Part shown: positions 43,727 through 53,930 of the stretch, piece after piece
Layout of the letters: each line of letters starts with the position of its first letter
Numbering within the stretch: position 1 is the first letter of the stretch
Source: Macrothele yani
Taxonomy: Eukaryota > Arthropoda > Arachnida > Araneae > Macrothelidae
Direction of reading: 5' to 3'
Assembly (NCBI GenBank): GCA_039090855.1
Contig: CM077024.1
Location: forward strand, 64,751,594-64,815,593
DNA length: 64,000 nt
The notes under the pieces: model-generated
Databases searched by the model: none
Told to the model about the DNA's origin: nothing
The model's input: the letters and a program-made list of their open reading frames with translations, nothing else
Program-made: the position numbers and the translations under genes

Positions 43727-44104
43727 TTAAGTATCAATCAGGTAATGAAGATTGATGTCCACCAGCAACCCAAAATGCTGAAGAAAATCAGCTCCAATGA
43801 TCGGAACAGAAACAGGAGCAATAACAAATGGCCATAAAATTTTTCGATGCAAATTGAGGTCCAAGGATAGTAGACGTGTGCCGTACGTATGAATTACAAA
43901 ACGATTTGCGGAAAACAATTTCAATTTCTCAGGCTGCTTCGGTTTAGGCGAAGCGACTGGAATAACAGAGACATTTGCTCCAGTATCAATCAAAGCTTTT
44001 AGACCAGTAGATCTATCGGCCAAGATGAGTCTGTGCTGTTTTAGGCCTTCGTCACTTACGGCCACAAGGGGCGGCCCTTCTAGTTTCCCGACTGAAAAGA
44101 ACAA
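43727..44104 (-). pseudogene. Gypsy retropepsin-like protease
   Basis: A 125-codon frame contains ALIDTGANVSVIP, the aspartic protease active-site motif (DTG at 43979-43987 on the minus strand), and PIIGADFLQHFGLLVD, the second conserved motif. It overlaps the end of the gag frame by 25 bp in another frame. A deliberate gag-pol frameshift is possible, but given decay elsewhere a mutation is as likely. It would process the polyprotein as a dimer. Confidence 0.9.
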
Positions 44105-44877
44105 GGTGATCTACACTTAGCAGCGGCATCCTTAAAAGTTCTGTGATAGCAGCAAACTTGAGATGTAAGCTTGTTATGGTTCTGTGGTCGACTTGCGGAA
44201 GGCTGTCTACGACTCTCACGCGATGTTGAACGTGTTCGATTGGAAGAGGCTAATTGTGCCGAAAGTTTTGCAACTTGTGCTGTAAGGTGCCCTATTTGTT
44301 TCTGAAGCATGGGAGCTTGACATACATGCTGTGAGGTATCAAAAACATTTACGTCAGAAGATACATCAGCAATTTCATATATTTTGTCAGGTATTACTGC
44401 CAACTGTGTCAAATCATCACCGCTGTCGGTTAAAATCTGTCGCATACGCTTGGGCAAACGCTGAAGCCACAGGGACTTAAGTATCGTTGCATATAAGCGC
44501 TTATGAGCGAGGTCTTTCGTTCGATGTAATAACTGTAATGGTTTAGAATCGCCCAATTCTAACTCCTGCAAGAGTCTGGGTTTACGATATTCAGAGTCGG
44601 CAAACTGAGTGATAAGACGCTTTTTTAAAGTAACATATTTATCTGCAGGTGGTGGTTTCAATACAATGTCACTAATTTCCTCTAGAATATTGCTTTCGAT
44701 GGACGCTACATGATGAAACTTAGTGTCGTCGTTGGAAATTCCTGCCGTTAAAAACTGTGACTCAATCTGAGAGAACCATAGGGCAGGATTACTCTTCCAA
44801 AATGGAGGACATTTCAACGTCACACGTGCCACCGATACTTCGACATCTTCGGAATCCGACATTATGGAGGGATTCAA
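44080..44877 (-). CDS. Gypsy gag-like protein
   Basis: A 265-codon open frame, the longest in the window. The N-terminus has VKCPPFWKSNPALWF-type residues (here LKCPPFWKSNPALWFSQIE), the hallmark of the gag domain of arthropod gypsy elements. The middle is helical (LLQELELGDSKPLQLLHR). The C-terminus is basic and Ser/Arg-rich, ending in a Cys/His cluster (CCYHRTF, then KCRSPC) that resembles a reduced zinc knuckle. Gag would form the particle that packages element RNA. It is the only uninterrupted frame of the element, though flanking pol is dead. Start at ATG 44877 or the second Met six codons later. Confidence 0.88.
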   Translation of the reverse strand: MNPSIMSDSEDVEVSVARVTLKCPPFWKSNPALWFSQIESQFLTAGISNDDTKFHHVASIESNILEEISDIVLKPPPADKYVTLKKRLITQFADSEYRKPRLLQELELGDSKPLQLLHRTKDLAHKRLYATILKSLWLQRLPKRMRQILTDSGDDLTQLAVIPDKIYEIADVSSDVNVFDTSQHVCQAPMLQKQIGHLTAQVAKLSAQLASSNRTRSTSRESRRQPSASRPQNHNKLTSQVCCYHRTFKDAAAKCRSPCSFQSGN

Positions 44878-45169
44878 ATGCTGTTATTCTGTGTCGCTAA
44901 GATACGTCCAGTTTAGGGACAGGTGGGAGTCATCGCTCGAACATAAAAGATGAAGCTGAATACTAGGAAGTGGTAGCCATTTAAATCGAACCGGTAATAA
45001 CGCTCGCAGATATGATATAAATATATTGAAGAACGTTTACCTTGTTATTGAGGCTTTTTTGTTGAATTGAAAAGCGAAGAAACTTTGAGCAGCATTCGAT
45101 GTCATTTCCAGTTGACGTGTCGTCCGATAGGCGGTCTTTACTTCTTAGGAGCCCGAAGCCTTCTTCAAA

Positions 45170-45186
45170 CCACGTCCGGTTCACCA
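45170..45186 (-). other. Primer-binding site, tRNA-Trp-like
   Basis: On the minus strand, two bases inside the 5' LTR, the sequence reads TGGTGAACCGGACGTGG. The TGG start and position are diagnostic of a primer-binding site. It resembles the complement of the tRNA-Trp 3' end (TGGTGACCCCGACGTGA) at 14 of 17 positions. The tRNA identity is inferred from memory of that family. Confidence 0.6.
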
Positions 45187-46655
45187 CTTGGGTCGTTAAC
45201 TATAACGGGTCACCAATATTTATCTTTTTGGGAATCATTCAAGTATGAATTGAAGAATACCATGATGATATATTTGCCTGCAGATTGAGATTAAGTAATA
45301 GAAGCTAAAATATAACATCATTTATTAGCAACGATTAACAACTTATTTTCACCTTAACAGAAGAACACGTCCACTGCACAGAATCGAACTCGAATGAATA
45401 ATAATACCGTATTTACTCAAAGCTAACGCGCCCCCGAATCTAATGCGCACCTTACGTCTCAGCTACGAAAATGCATATTTTTTCTTAATACTCGTATACC
45501 AAGGCGCAAGAAAACTTGAAAGAAATACACACTTATGAAACTTACGAAATATGGCAATTCTTGAATTTATTTAAATTCCACATTATTCCAAATTATGCAT
45601 TTCTCACAGACATCTCTCTATTTACATCATCAAATACTTCACTGCACGAATCTTTATTGCTGCGGTCGGCTGTGGTTTCACTGCTAGATTATTCGAAGAT
45701 AGCCTCGTCTTCAGTGCCATCCATCGCACTGAAAATGCCGCACTTCAGAAAAGACCGCATAACCAAGTCATTAAAAATGAACTCCCAGGCATCTACAATC
45801 CACTGTGCTACTACAGAGAATGAAAGTTTTTTTAACACATCCATTTTTTGTCAGTTCTGTGTCTCCCGATGTAAGCCACCCATTGTAGCGTGATCGAATT
45901 GCTGATTAAAAGGCTTATTTATGCAGACATCAAGGGGCTGAAGTTGGGAAGTCATTCCTCCAGGCATAACAACCAGATCAGTTCTGTTTTCAACAATACT
46001 GGTTTTCACCGAGTTGGCTACACGCCCCTTGAATGAATCCAATACAAGCATGGACCTTATACAAGCCCCGCACCTGGTCGTCGAAACCACACTTTTTGAA
46101 GAAAGTCCTTTACCAGTTCTTCGGTTATCCAGCCATTTTCTTGAACTCTGACATGAATTTTCGGAGGAAAAATCTGTTTATTCGGAAATGTTTTTCTCTT
46201 GAAAATAACATACAGTGATAGCTTGTTCCCATCGGCGGTAATGGAAAGCATGATCGTCATTAAGAGCTTCTCGTTTCCTGTTGTTAGCACTTTAACTTGC
46301 TTTGCACCAATACTTTCTACAATTTAATTTGATGGCAAATCAAAATATAATGGTGTTTGTTCAGCATTCCCAATCTGGCTTAAAACATGGTGCCCTTGCT
46401 TTCTTACTGATATGACGTACTTGAGAAAACTGTCTGGCTTGTCTTCAAAGTCAAATGGCATTCTCTGACATATTGAAGTACGCCGCCTCAGAGAAAATCC
46501 TTTTCTTTTCATAAAACGACAAATCCATCCTCTTGAAGCAGTGAACCTTACACTGGATACAAGTTCACGGTAAATTTCTCGTGCTTTTGCCTGAAGAATT
46601 TCTACAGTAACAGGAAAATCTGATGCACGCCGCTGCTTCACGAAATGATTTAGAC

Positions 46656-47540
46656 CAGTGGTATCAAACTCAGACCCTTGCAAGGGCCACTTTCTAGTTT
46701 TGAAGGAATTTAGGGGGCCGCATGAATATTAATAAATTTCTTATAAATAAATATCAACTTTACAAAACTGCACCAATTGCCTGGCACTATAGTGGAATAT
46801 TATTTTTAATTATCTGTAAATAATAAAAACAAATGCTTCGTCAATCACTGAAAACAATCACTTTAAGGTAACAATTATTTTTCACTCAAATCTTAAAACA
46901 ACTGCATTTTACCAACTGAACACAGTACACGGTACAGAAAAGATTACATGATCTGACCAGAAAGTTGGGCTCTCTTTTCTGTCACTAACTTATCGATATT
47001 TGGAATAATGTCGTTTGAACATGCTACTTTTAAAAGTGAGCATAAGTGACTGTCACTTAACCTATTCCTTTCAATACATTTTACTTGGTTCATTCTTGAA
47101 AACAACTCTTCACATGAGTATGTTGTTCCGAACATAGGCAGAACCCTTGTACCTAGGTTATGAATGTTTACGTACTTGTCCTTTGAAACTAACTGGTAAA
47201 ACTCTGTTAGATTGCAGCTGCTGAATTTTTGTTCTAGGAAAGAATCACACTGAAAGTCTATTAATTCACGCTGATGTTCTTCAGGTGCGCTGTCATCATT
47301 ATAGAAAAATGGCGACTTGAATATATGAAAGTATTTTCCATTCAAATCACCATACAGTTATATTCTTCGTAAATAAACTTGTTTCTTATAAAGCGAATGG
47401 CTTTGCCAAGCATTATTATGTTTATATTGTGTTTAATACATTATAACATACTTGAAAAAAAGGTGATTTATTTTTATTTTGTAATCATCCATGCGGGCCG
47501 CAAAACAGTTTGCGCAGGGGCCGCGATTTTGAGACCACTG
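46656..47540 (-). mobile_element. hAT element inside the pogo transposase
   Basis: The ends read CAGTGGTATCAAACTC at the left and CAGTGGTCTCAAAATC at the right (reverse complement), a classic hAT terminus. The 8-bp duplication is ATTTAGAC (46648-46655) and ATCTAGAC (47541-47548), one mismatch. At 885 bp it is an internally deleted copy. It is the third level of nesting (hAT in pogo in gypsy LTR). Confidence 0.95.
46944..47345 (-). pseudogene. hAT transposase C-terminal (dimerisation) part
   Basis: The open frame carries LVSKDKYVNIHNLGTRVLPM, FGTTYSCEELFSRMNQVK and RNRLSDSHLCSLLKVA, the hAT C-terminal dimerisation region. It most resembles the transposases related to GTF2IRD2-type proteins. 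The BED finger and the catalytic N-terminal part are absent, so this is a deletion derivative. The 134-codon frame itself is intact to its natural end. Confidence 0.88.
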
Positions 47541-48175
47541 ATCTAGACGATCGTCAATCTCGGGAAATCTACCTGTCTTAGGTCCCGAGAACGTCTTTCT
47601 TCTTTTGGAGCACTGATTTAACTTTTTCCTTGGCTTCCTCCGAAGTCATGCATTCACTTCTGAAACTCCATATTTCCTAAAACAAGCGTGATTGCCATTT
47701 TTCTATGCATAGACAATCACCTGCAGTTTAAACACTGCTGGATAATGCTGCCGTTTAGAAAACATCTCTGGACAGTATACTCCACGTTCAAGTAACAAAA
47801 TGCTGTGTTTCTTTCAGAGAACAATACTATGAGGCAGGCGACTGTCCGTATTTTATATCTTTAGTCGAAGCTTCTCAACGAATGTACAAGAAGGGGGAAA
47901 GTTGGAAATTGCCGGTGGCCATCGCAACAGTTTGACGCTCAGAAGAAATTCCATCCGCTGGCGCGCCGCAACGACGATATCCTAGACAGTCAGGCATTTG
48001 CGAGACTCCTGATGTAGGTATTTGTCACCGATTCTAACACCCACCCGGATAAACAGGTTCGATTTTGGATTAAAAAGGTGCGCGTTAGATTCGAGTAAAT
48101 ACGGTAAATTGTGTACATACATAACGCGAAACGTAGGCAAAACAGTCAGACGCCATCTGCCGGGGGACGGCGACG

Positions 48176-49248
48176 GCCGCAGGCTATTATTATTTTCCTA
48201 TAAATTGCGTCTGAAGTTTTTCGCCGCCTGTACAAAAGGCTAATCGTTTGCGCGCATAAATGGGCCACTGGAGAAAATCTTTTCCTTCGACCTGAATGAA
48301 TTCCTGTTAAACTAGGCACTAATGAAACTATCGAACTGAAGATTTGCAGTGGAACTTTTTAAACAGTCCGAAAACGAATGAGGTTACCGCTCAGCTGTTC
48401 CATAAATTCTCCGCTTTAGTAAAAACGTCAGAGCAGCTTTTATTCCGTCAGGCGAAACTGTAATGACCATTTGAAGGCCAATCTGAAGCAAATGGGCTTT
48501 TGTAAATGTAGAGAGCTCACAAAATACGAGCACGCAAGTTCATTTACGAGCAATTAAATGCACATTCGAAGACCTTTAATTCAGCAGAACGCATCCTCTG
48601 AAGATCTGAGATCTCTAAATTAAATGGCTTGTATAAATTGGCCATGATTTTGAATAGAATTTCCAGCAGCAATCATGCATGCGTAAAGACTTTTACATTT
48701 AGTTCTTCACAGTCGTAAGAGTTGAAATTCAATTACGTCAAATAATGAGTTGATGATTGGCAAGCAGTTATGTTATATTTTTAATCTTTGCCAACGACAA
48801 CAAAAAGATAGATTTCGGTTGCTTTTGTAATGGAATGAATGTATCAGTGACATGGAAAGATAGAAGAAGTCAGTATAAATTCACGCAGTTTAATGCACTC
48901 GGTAAAGAAACATATTTACGTGTTGTATAATTTTTTGGCGGCCTATTGAAAAGGAATTCAGCAGTCAGATTAAAAGTTACAGATATTAATGAAACTGTAC
49001 ACTCATTGACATTTTTTCTCCAGGGAAATTTTTTGATATCACAAAGTCAAGCTCATGAGTAATTCCTTTAAGCCGGCGATGTACCTAAACGAAATAGTGC
49101 CAAAAATGTTTTGCGATCCATGAACAGAAATGTTCACATACCAGCCGGGCTTTACGGAAGCTACACCAAAACAAATCCTTTCCTCCTCTCATCAGTACCG
49201 ACTATAAACCTGTCACTGGTGATAAGCGATCCCTTCAAGTCCTTTATT
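48176..49248. other. No recognisable gene
   Basis: About 1 kb of unique-looking DNA between the gypsy element and the hAT at 49257. No coding or repeat signal that I can support. Confidence 0.4.
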
Positions 49249-49504
49249 CTCTAGTCCAGAGGTGGGAAACCTTTTCATGTTGGAAGGCCGCATTATGTCA
49301 GCTGTAATCTCACAGAGCCACATTCAAGAAACTTCATTTAGATATACTCCGAAATGTACATTATTTTGTAAAAATCTTAATAAGTACTAAATTACTTCAA
49401 AAGATGAAAACAGAAATGGTTGATTCTAAAGTTAACTAACTTTTTAATGAGTTTGTTGTGACTGCTTTTCGTTGGAAAGCATTTGATATTTGGTTGCAAC
49501 GCGG

Positions 49505-50545
49505 AAGGCCGTACTTTTAGGTGATCCTCTAGATGGGTACCCGTACTTTTAGCTGATCCTCTAGATGTGTATCCGTCCTTTGGGTATCCGTACTTTTAGC
49601 TGATCCTCTTGATGGGTATCCGTCCTTTGGGTATCCGTACTTTCAGCTGGTTTTCTAGATGGATATCCGTACTTTAACCTGATCCTCTAGATGGGTACGC
49701 GTCCTTTGGGTATCAGTACTTCTAGCTGACCTCTAGATGTGTATCCGTCCTTTGGGGATCCGTACTTTTAGCTGATCCTCTAGATGGGTACGCGTACTTT
49801 GGGTAACAGTACTTGTAGCTAACCTCTAGATGTGTATCCGTCCTTTGGGGATCCGTACTTTTAGCTGATCCTCTAGATGGGTATCCATCCTTTGGGTATC
49901 TGTACTTTAAGCTGATCCTCTAGATGGGTATCTGTCCTTTGGATATCAGTACTTGTAGCTGACCTCTAGATGGGTATCCGTCCTTTGGGTATCCGTACTT
50001 TCAGCTGATCCTCTAGATGGGTATCCGTCCTTTGGGTATCCGTCCTTTGGGGATCCGTATTTTTAGCTGATCCTCTAGATGGGTACGCGTACTTTGGGTA
50101 ACAGTATTTGTAGCTGACCTCTAGATGTGTATCCGTCCTTTGGGGATCCGTACTTTTAGCTGATCCTCTAGATGGGTATCCATCCTTTGGGTATCTGTAC
50201 TTTAAGCTGATCCTCTAGATCTGTATCTGTCCTTTGGATATCAGTACTTGTAGCTGACCTCTAGATGCGTATCCGTCCTTTGGGCATCCGTACTTTCAGC
50301 TGATCATCTAGATGGGTATCCGTCCTTTGGGTATCCGTACTTTTAGCTGATCCTCTAGATGGGTATCCGTACTTTAAGCTGATCCTCTAGAGGGGTATCC
50401 GTCCTTTGGGTATCAGTACTTGTAGCTGACCTCTAGATGGAGATCCGCCCTTTGGGTATCCGTACTTTTAGCTGATCCTCTAGATGGGTATCCGTCCTTT
50501 GGGTATCCGTACTTTTAGTTGATCCTCTAGATGGGTATCCGACTT
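49505..50545. repeat. Minisatellite of 47-50-bp units with 295-bp higher-order period
   Basis: Units combine AGCTGATCCTCTAGATGGG with TATCCGTCCTTTGGG and vary slightly (AGCTGACCTCTAGATG, ACGCGTACTTTGGGTAACAG). The distinctive GGGTACGCGTACTTTGGG occurs at 49786 and 50081, and the 250 bp after each match unit for unit. So six-unit blocks of 295 bp have been duplicated. No reading frame persists. Confidence 0.92.
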
Positions 50546-51595
50546 TGTGACCTTAATGGCGTCTTGATTTGGGTTTGGTAGGAGAATGTAGATTCGTAGC
50601 AATCAGTGGTTGAAAAGCCAGAAAGCATTTTTCGTGCATTTACCGAAGGCGTGGTGTGGTGGCTATTCTATTGCATTTTTCCATGTTTCAACGGGATCTT
50701 TTTAGCGTCAAATAAGGACTTTAAAATGTCATCTCAATTAATTCCAGATGTAGTTCTTTAGGAGCCATAGAACGAATTGATGAGCGTAGCATGTGCCAAA
50801 ATAGCACTTATGACTTACTAATGTTTTAATTGTGACCGTCAGTCGGGGAGCATTACTTCGCTGAATCTTCTTCTACTCTTTGGTATCCCTTGCGCCAATA
50901 AAACCCATCAACCAACCAACCAACTCTTTGGTATTTAAAATACGGTCATTTTAAGAATAAAATAAAAATAATAATAAAAGACGAACAAAAGGCATGATGA
51001 AGAATCCGAGGCTGTCGTATGCACGATTGATAGTTAAAAACTTGCATTTAAAAAATGATATTTATTTACAATTTAAAATCAGCTACACTGGCAAGCACTT
51101 TCGAGGCTACTTTAGCCTCATCATCGAGCCCAATTGCGCGAAAGGATGGTTACAGGCATTTATATACAATTACGGAATAACAAATGGTTGTGCCAAACTG
51201 GAAATGGCATATTACAAATAATTATATGTAAATTAAACTCACATATCTGGAGATCCAACAGGTGAAGCATTTAGCTGGTTCAACAGCAGAATCCAAGGGC
51301 GAGGTATAATGACAGGCAAATCGTCATTGCAACACCTGGAGGCAAACCGTGTAATACACAAACTTTCAGCAAGCAATAAAGAATGTTTATCAGGTGCAGA
51401 GGCAATCAGTGTGGTACGACTCCAGTCCAGTCTTGACTCCAGTCTGACCTTGCGCCACTGTGCGGGCTAAGGCAGAAGAGGTAGAGCCAATACGAACTGC
51501 ATATTTGTGCTCTGCCACCCGTACTTGCACTGAACGTAGGGTAGAGCCTATATAGGAGGTGTCTTCAGAATCCGGTGAATAAGTGTTTTTTTATC

Positions 51596-52317
51596 CTCAC
51601 AGTATCCCACGATTAAATTAACCATTGAGTTGGAACAACAAGGCTCCCTACCTTTTTTAGACTTTCTTCTTTCACATAGTTCTACAGGTTTACAATATTC
51701 CGTGTACAAGAAGCCTCCTGTGTGTCCTGTACTTATTTCCTCGCGACTCTTCACACCCATGGAGCCATAAGCTAGCAGCGTTTAGATTTCTACTCAAACG
51801 CTCCTATTCCCATTCCTCGAACCCCTCTTTACAACGAGCAGAATTTCAGAGGATTCTGGCAGTTGCTTCGATGTTTGGCTACTCTCACGACGACATATCC
51901 CGCCTGGACAGAAGGATGAATCGTCTTAAATTCACAGCATTGCAACGGGAGTCGCAAACTGTACGATATGTGGGTACGGTTGACTATAACCCAACCATTG
52001 TCAACATCCTTGGGAATGCTTGCGCTAGGTTCCATATTTCTTTTGGAATACGTACCTTCAATTTATTCAATTTGCTGCGCAAGGACCGTGACAAAGTTCC
52101 TCCACTACATAGATCTGGTGTTTATAACATCCCACTTGTTTCTTATTCACCGGATTCTGAAGTCACCTCATATATAGGCTCTACCCTACGTTCAGTGCAA
52201 GTACGGGTGGCAGAGCACAAATATGCAGTTCGTGTTGGCTCTACCTCTTCTGCCTTAGCCCGCACAACAAGGTCAGACTGGAGTCAAGACTGGACTGGAG
52301 TCGTACCACACTGATTG
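51596..52317 (+). pseudogene. Penelope-like element: RT C-terminal part and GIY-YIG endonuclease
   Basis: In successive frames: TIKLTIELEQQGSLPFLDF at the left (the region after the RT catalytic box), YSVYKKPP, then SHKLAAFRFLLKRSYSHS (thumb), and FGYSHDDISRLDRRMNR. The long frame from 51871 holds the linker and the endonuclease: KVPPLHRSGVYNIPL with the GIY-like part, and TSYIGSTLRSVQVRVAEHK with the YIG part and its conserved Arg and His. In an intact element the endonuclease nicks target DNA for target-primed reverse transcription. The catalytic RT residues lie upstream and are missing. A frameshift near 52255 and upstream stops make it a pseudogene. Confidence 0.88.
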
Positions 52318-52594
52318 CCTCTGCACCTGATAAACATTCTTTATTGCTTGCTGAAAGTTTGTGTATTACACGGTTTGCCTCCAAGTGTTGCAATGACGAT
52401 TTGCCTGTAATTATAATTCGCCTTTGGATTCTGCTGTTGAACCAGCTAAATGCTTCACCTGTTGGATCTCCAGATACGTGAGTTTAATTTACATATAATT
52501 ATATGTAATATGCCATTTCCAGTTTGGCACAACCATTTGTTATTCCGTGATTGTATATAAATGCCTGTAACCATCCTTTCGCGCAATTGGGCTC

Positions 52595-52635
52595 GATGAT
52601 GAGGCTAAAGTAGCCTCGAAAGTGCTTGCTATCTG
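52595..52635 (+). ncRNA. Possible hammerhead-ribozyme-like motif in the Penelope 3' region
   Basis: GATGATGAGGCTAAAGTAGCC followed by TCGAAAG forms a strong hairpin (GAGGCT with AGCCTC) preceded by TGAT and closed by GAAA. This resembles the CUGAUGA-stem II-GAAA core of hammerhead ribozymes, which are known in Penelope-like elements. One extra base and the lack of the core C keep it from being a clean match, and stems I and III are not evident. The same motif lies in the left arm on the minus strand near 51090-51130. Confidence 0.3.
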
Positions 52636-52864
52636 ATTTTAACTTGTAAATAAATATCATTTTTTAAATGCAAGTTTTTAACTATTCAGTCGTGCATACG
52701 ACAGCCTCGGATTCTTCATCATACCATTTGGCACGAAGTCTTTTGTCACTGAACAAAAACATATTAATAAAAATAAAAGGATTTGTTGAGCAAAATTTGG
52801 ATTCACTTAAAAAGACGCACTTAATGGCATAGAAGGCCGCATGTTCCCCACTTCTGCTCTAGTC

Positions 52865-53756
52865 CATGACCTAAGGCAGATGAGGAAGGGCTAGTCTCTC
52901 TGACTCGAACATCATGCCATTAGGTAGAAACAAGTGACTATAACAATTTCTCACTCCTTTCCCTTTCCTAAATTCGCTTCGCTGTCATCGTTATAACCAT
53001 TTTAACAAGTAATCAGTCAGAAAGGATTAGTGTCGATCATTCTCCTAAAAGATCACTTTGAATAACAAAGCAAAGGAGAAAGCAGCACTTTCTCATAAGA
53101 AGGTTCACCCGCTCCAACGACGTTCGGCCGACTTCTTAGACAGCGAATTTATTCATTCGAGCTGATTTCAGCCTTGAGTTAACTCGTTCAGCAGGTTAAA
53201 GAGTTAATACGTACGAAAGTCTTCATGAAAGTTGTTTTATTTCCCACTGGCTGACTTGAGCACTGCGTTCTTCTTAGGATCTGATTCTCCCACTATCCTG
53301 CAGGTAGCAATCTAAATTAAGGATGATTGACTTCTCCTAGCGTTCAATACTCCTGAGAGCTGTTATGCCCACAAAATAAGTAAAAAACAAAGTCCCAGTC
53401 TTGAATGAAGAGGGAGGTACTTATCGTTTGCCTTGAGGCAGTACCATACTGTGTGTTACAGTTGGGTCTTCCATATACACTGCAACTGGACATATCTGCA
53501 GCTCTAAGAGGAAACAATTATGTAAAAATCTAAGAATTCTGCGACCACGTATATCAGAATTCTGCGATTATTATGTATCCCTCATTTTAATTTTACAGCC
53601 TTGGTGGCCTGCGTCAATGAATCTCCAAATTTCTCATTCGCGCGAAATGAAAACTTTCTTGTAATTTAAAACAAAACAAAACAACAACAAAAATACGACA
53701 CACCTGCTGATTTTACTTTTCTTAGTATTCTTTATCAGTTCATGTACAATGTATTC
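52865..53756. other. No recognisable gene
   Basis: Unique-looking sequence with an AAAACAAAACAACAAC low-complexity tract near 53670. No coding signal. Confidence 0.4.
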
Positions 53757-53930
53757 TGAGCCACCCAGGGGGTGCAGCTGTCTAAGCGCTGGCTTCTGAC
53801 CACTCGTCCGAGCTCGAATCCCTGTGAGCCATTGATGTGTTTGTCTTACGGCACTGGTTCTTTTCGTTCAAGTGACCCTGAATTAGAGATAGGCAACTGC
53901 TTATAGTCCTCTGATTTGACCCAAAGATAA
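53757..53930 (+). mobile_element. Decayed SINE of the main family
   Basis: The head has GGGGGTGCAGCTGTCTAAGC and a shortened variable region before a GCTCGAATCCC B box. The body has GTTTGTCTTACGGCACTGG and AGTGACCCTGAATTAG. The tail is lost. Several small deletions; no duplication seen. Confidence 0.8.

Larger units (their letters stand above)
45851..47649 (-). pseudogene. Pogo/Tigger transposase, interrupted and broken
   Basis: A possible start MTSEEAKEKVKSVLQKKKD lies at 47649. After a stop, a CENP-B-type DNA-binding region follows, split by the hAT: FPEIDDR before it and LNHFVKQRRASDFPVTVEIL with GWICRFMKRKGFSLRRRT after it. The DDE domain holds QIGNAEQTPLYFDLPSN, where the first catalytic Asp of the usual NMDETP is replaced. 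ITADGNKLSLYVIFKRKT, MLVLDSFKGR (second Asp) and GGMTSQLQPLDVCINKPF (third Asp) follow. Frames change near 46320 and 46070. A missing first Asp plus frameshifts make it dead. Confidence 0.9.
45407..48104 (-). mobile_element. Pogo/Tigger-type DNA transposon inside the 5' LTR
   Basis: The ends read CCGTATTTACTCAAAGCTAA at the left and CCGTATTTACTCGAATCTAA at the right (reverse complement), both continuing to CGCGC. TA is duplicated at 45405-45406 and 48105-48106. Without the hAT insertion it is about 1.8 kb. The left end also carries a second, inner copy of the end motif (CGAATCTAATGCGCACC). The transposase is on the minus strand. Confidence 0.95.
39414..48175 (-). mobile_element. Ty3/gypsy-type LTR retrotransposon, minus strand, with nested insertions
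   Basis: Two diverged LTRs bracket a minus-strand gag-protease-RT/RNase H-integrase order. The LTRs share TGG(G)TCGTTAAC, then CAAGTATGAATTGAAGAATA and GAACTCGAATGAATAATAA. The left (3') LTR is split by a Tc1 element and the right (5') LTR by a pogo/Tigger element that itself contains a hAT. Without insertions the element would be about 4.85 kb, normal for this group. All reading frames are broken. LTR divergence, including a roughly 50-bp length difference, shows an old insertion. No clear target duplication was found outside the LTRs. Confidence 0.93.
45189..48175 (-). repeat. 5' LTR of the gypsy element, split by pogo/Tigger
   Basis: LTR sequence runs 45189-45406 and 48107-48175 (about 287 bp). 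The two parts join as GAATAATAATA/AATTGTGTA, the uninterrupted arrangement in the 3' LTR. The outer end aligns with the 3' LTR as far as GACGGCGACG near 48175. Confidence 0.85.
50993..52730. repeat. Head-to-head Penelope-like pair with about 600-bp inverted arms
   Basis: The left arm (50993-51590) is the reverse complement of the right arm (about 52140-52730) at high identity. Shared landmarks are GAATCCGAGGCTGTCGTATG at the tips, CTTTCGAGGCTACTTTAGCC, GGATGGTTACAGGCATTTAT, TTGTGCCAAACTGGAAATGG and ACTCCAGTCCAGTCTTGACT. Both arms are 3' ends of a Penelope-like retroelement pointing outward. The plus-strand copy extends further inward (51596 on). Such inverted, 5'-truncated tandem arrangements are typical of Penelope-like insertions. 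Confidence 0.88.
49257..52856. mobile_element. Large non-autonomous hAT element with cargo
   Basis: The left end is CAGAGGTGGGAAACC and the right end, reverse-complemented, is CAGAAGTGGGGAACA. A perfect 8-bp duplication CTCTAGTC lies at 49249-49256 and 52857-52864. Subterminal GGAAGGCCGCAT and its counterpart ATGCGGCCTTC also match. The 3.6-kb interior holds a minisatellite (49505-50545) and a head-to-head Penelope pair (50993-52730). No hAT transposase was found, so the element was moved in trans, or it grew after insertion. Confidence 0.92.
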
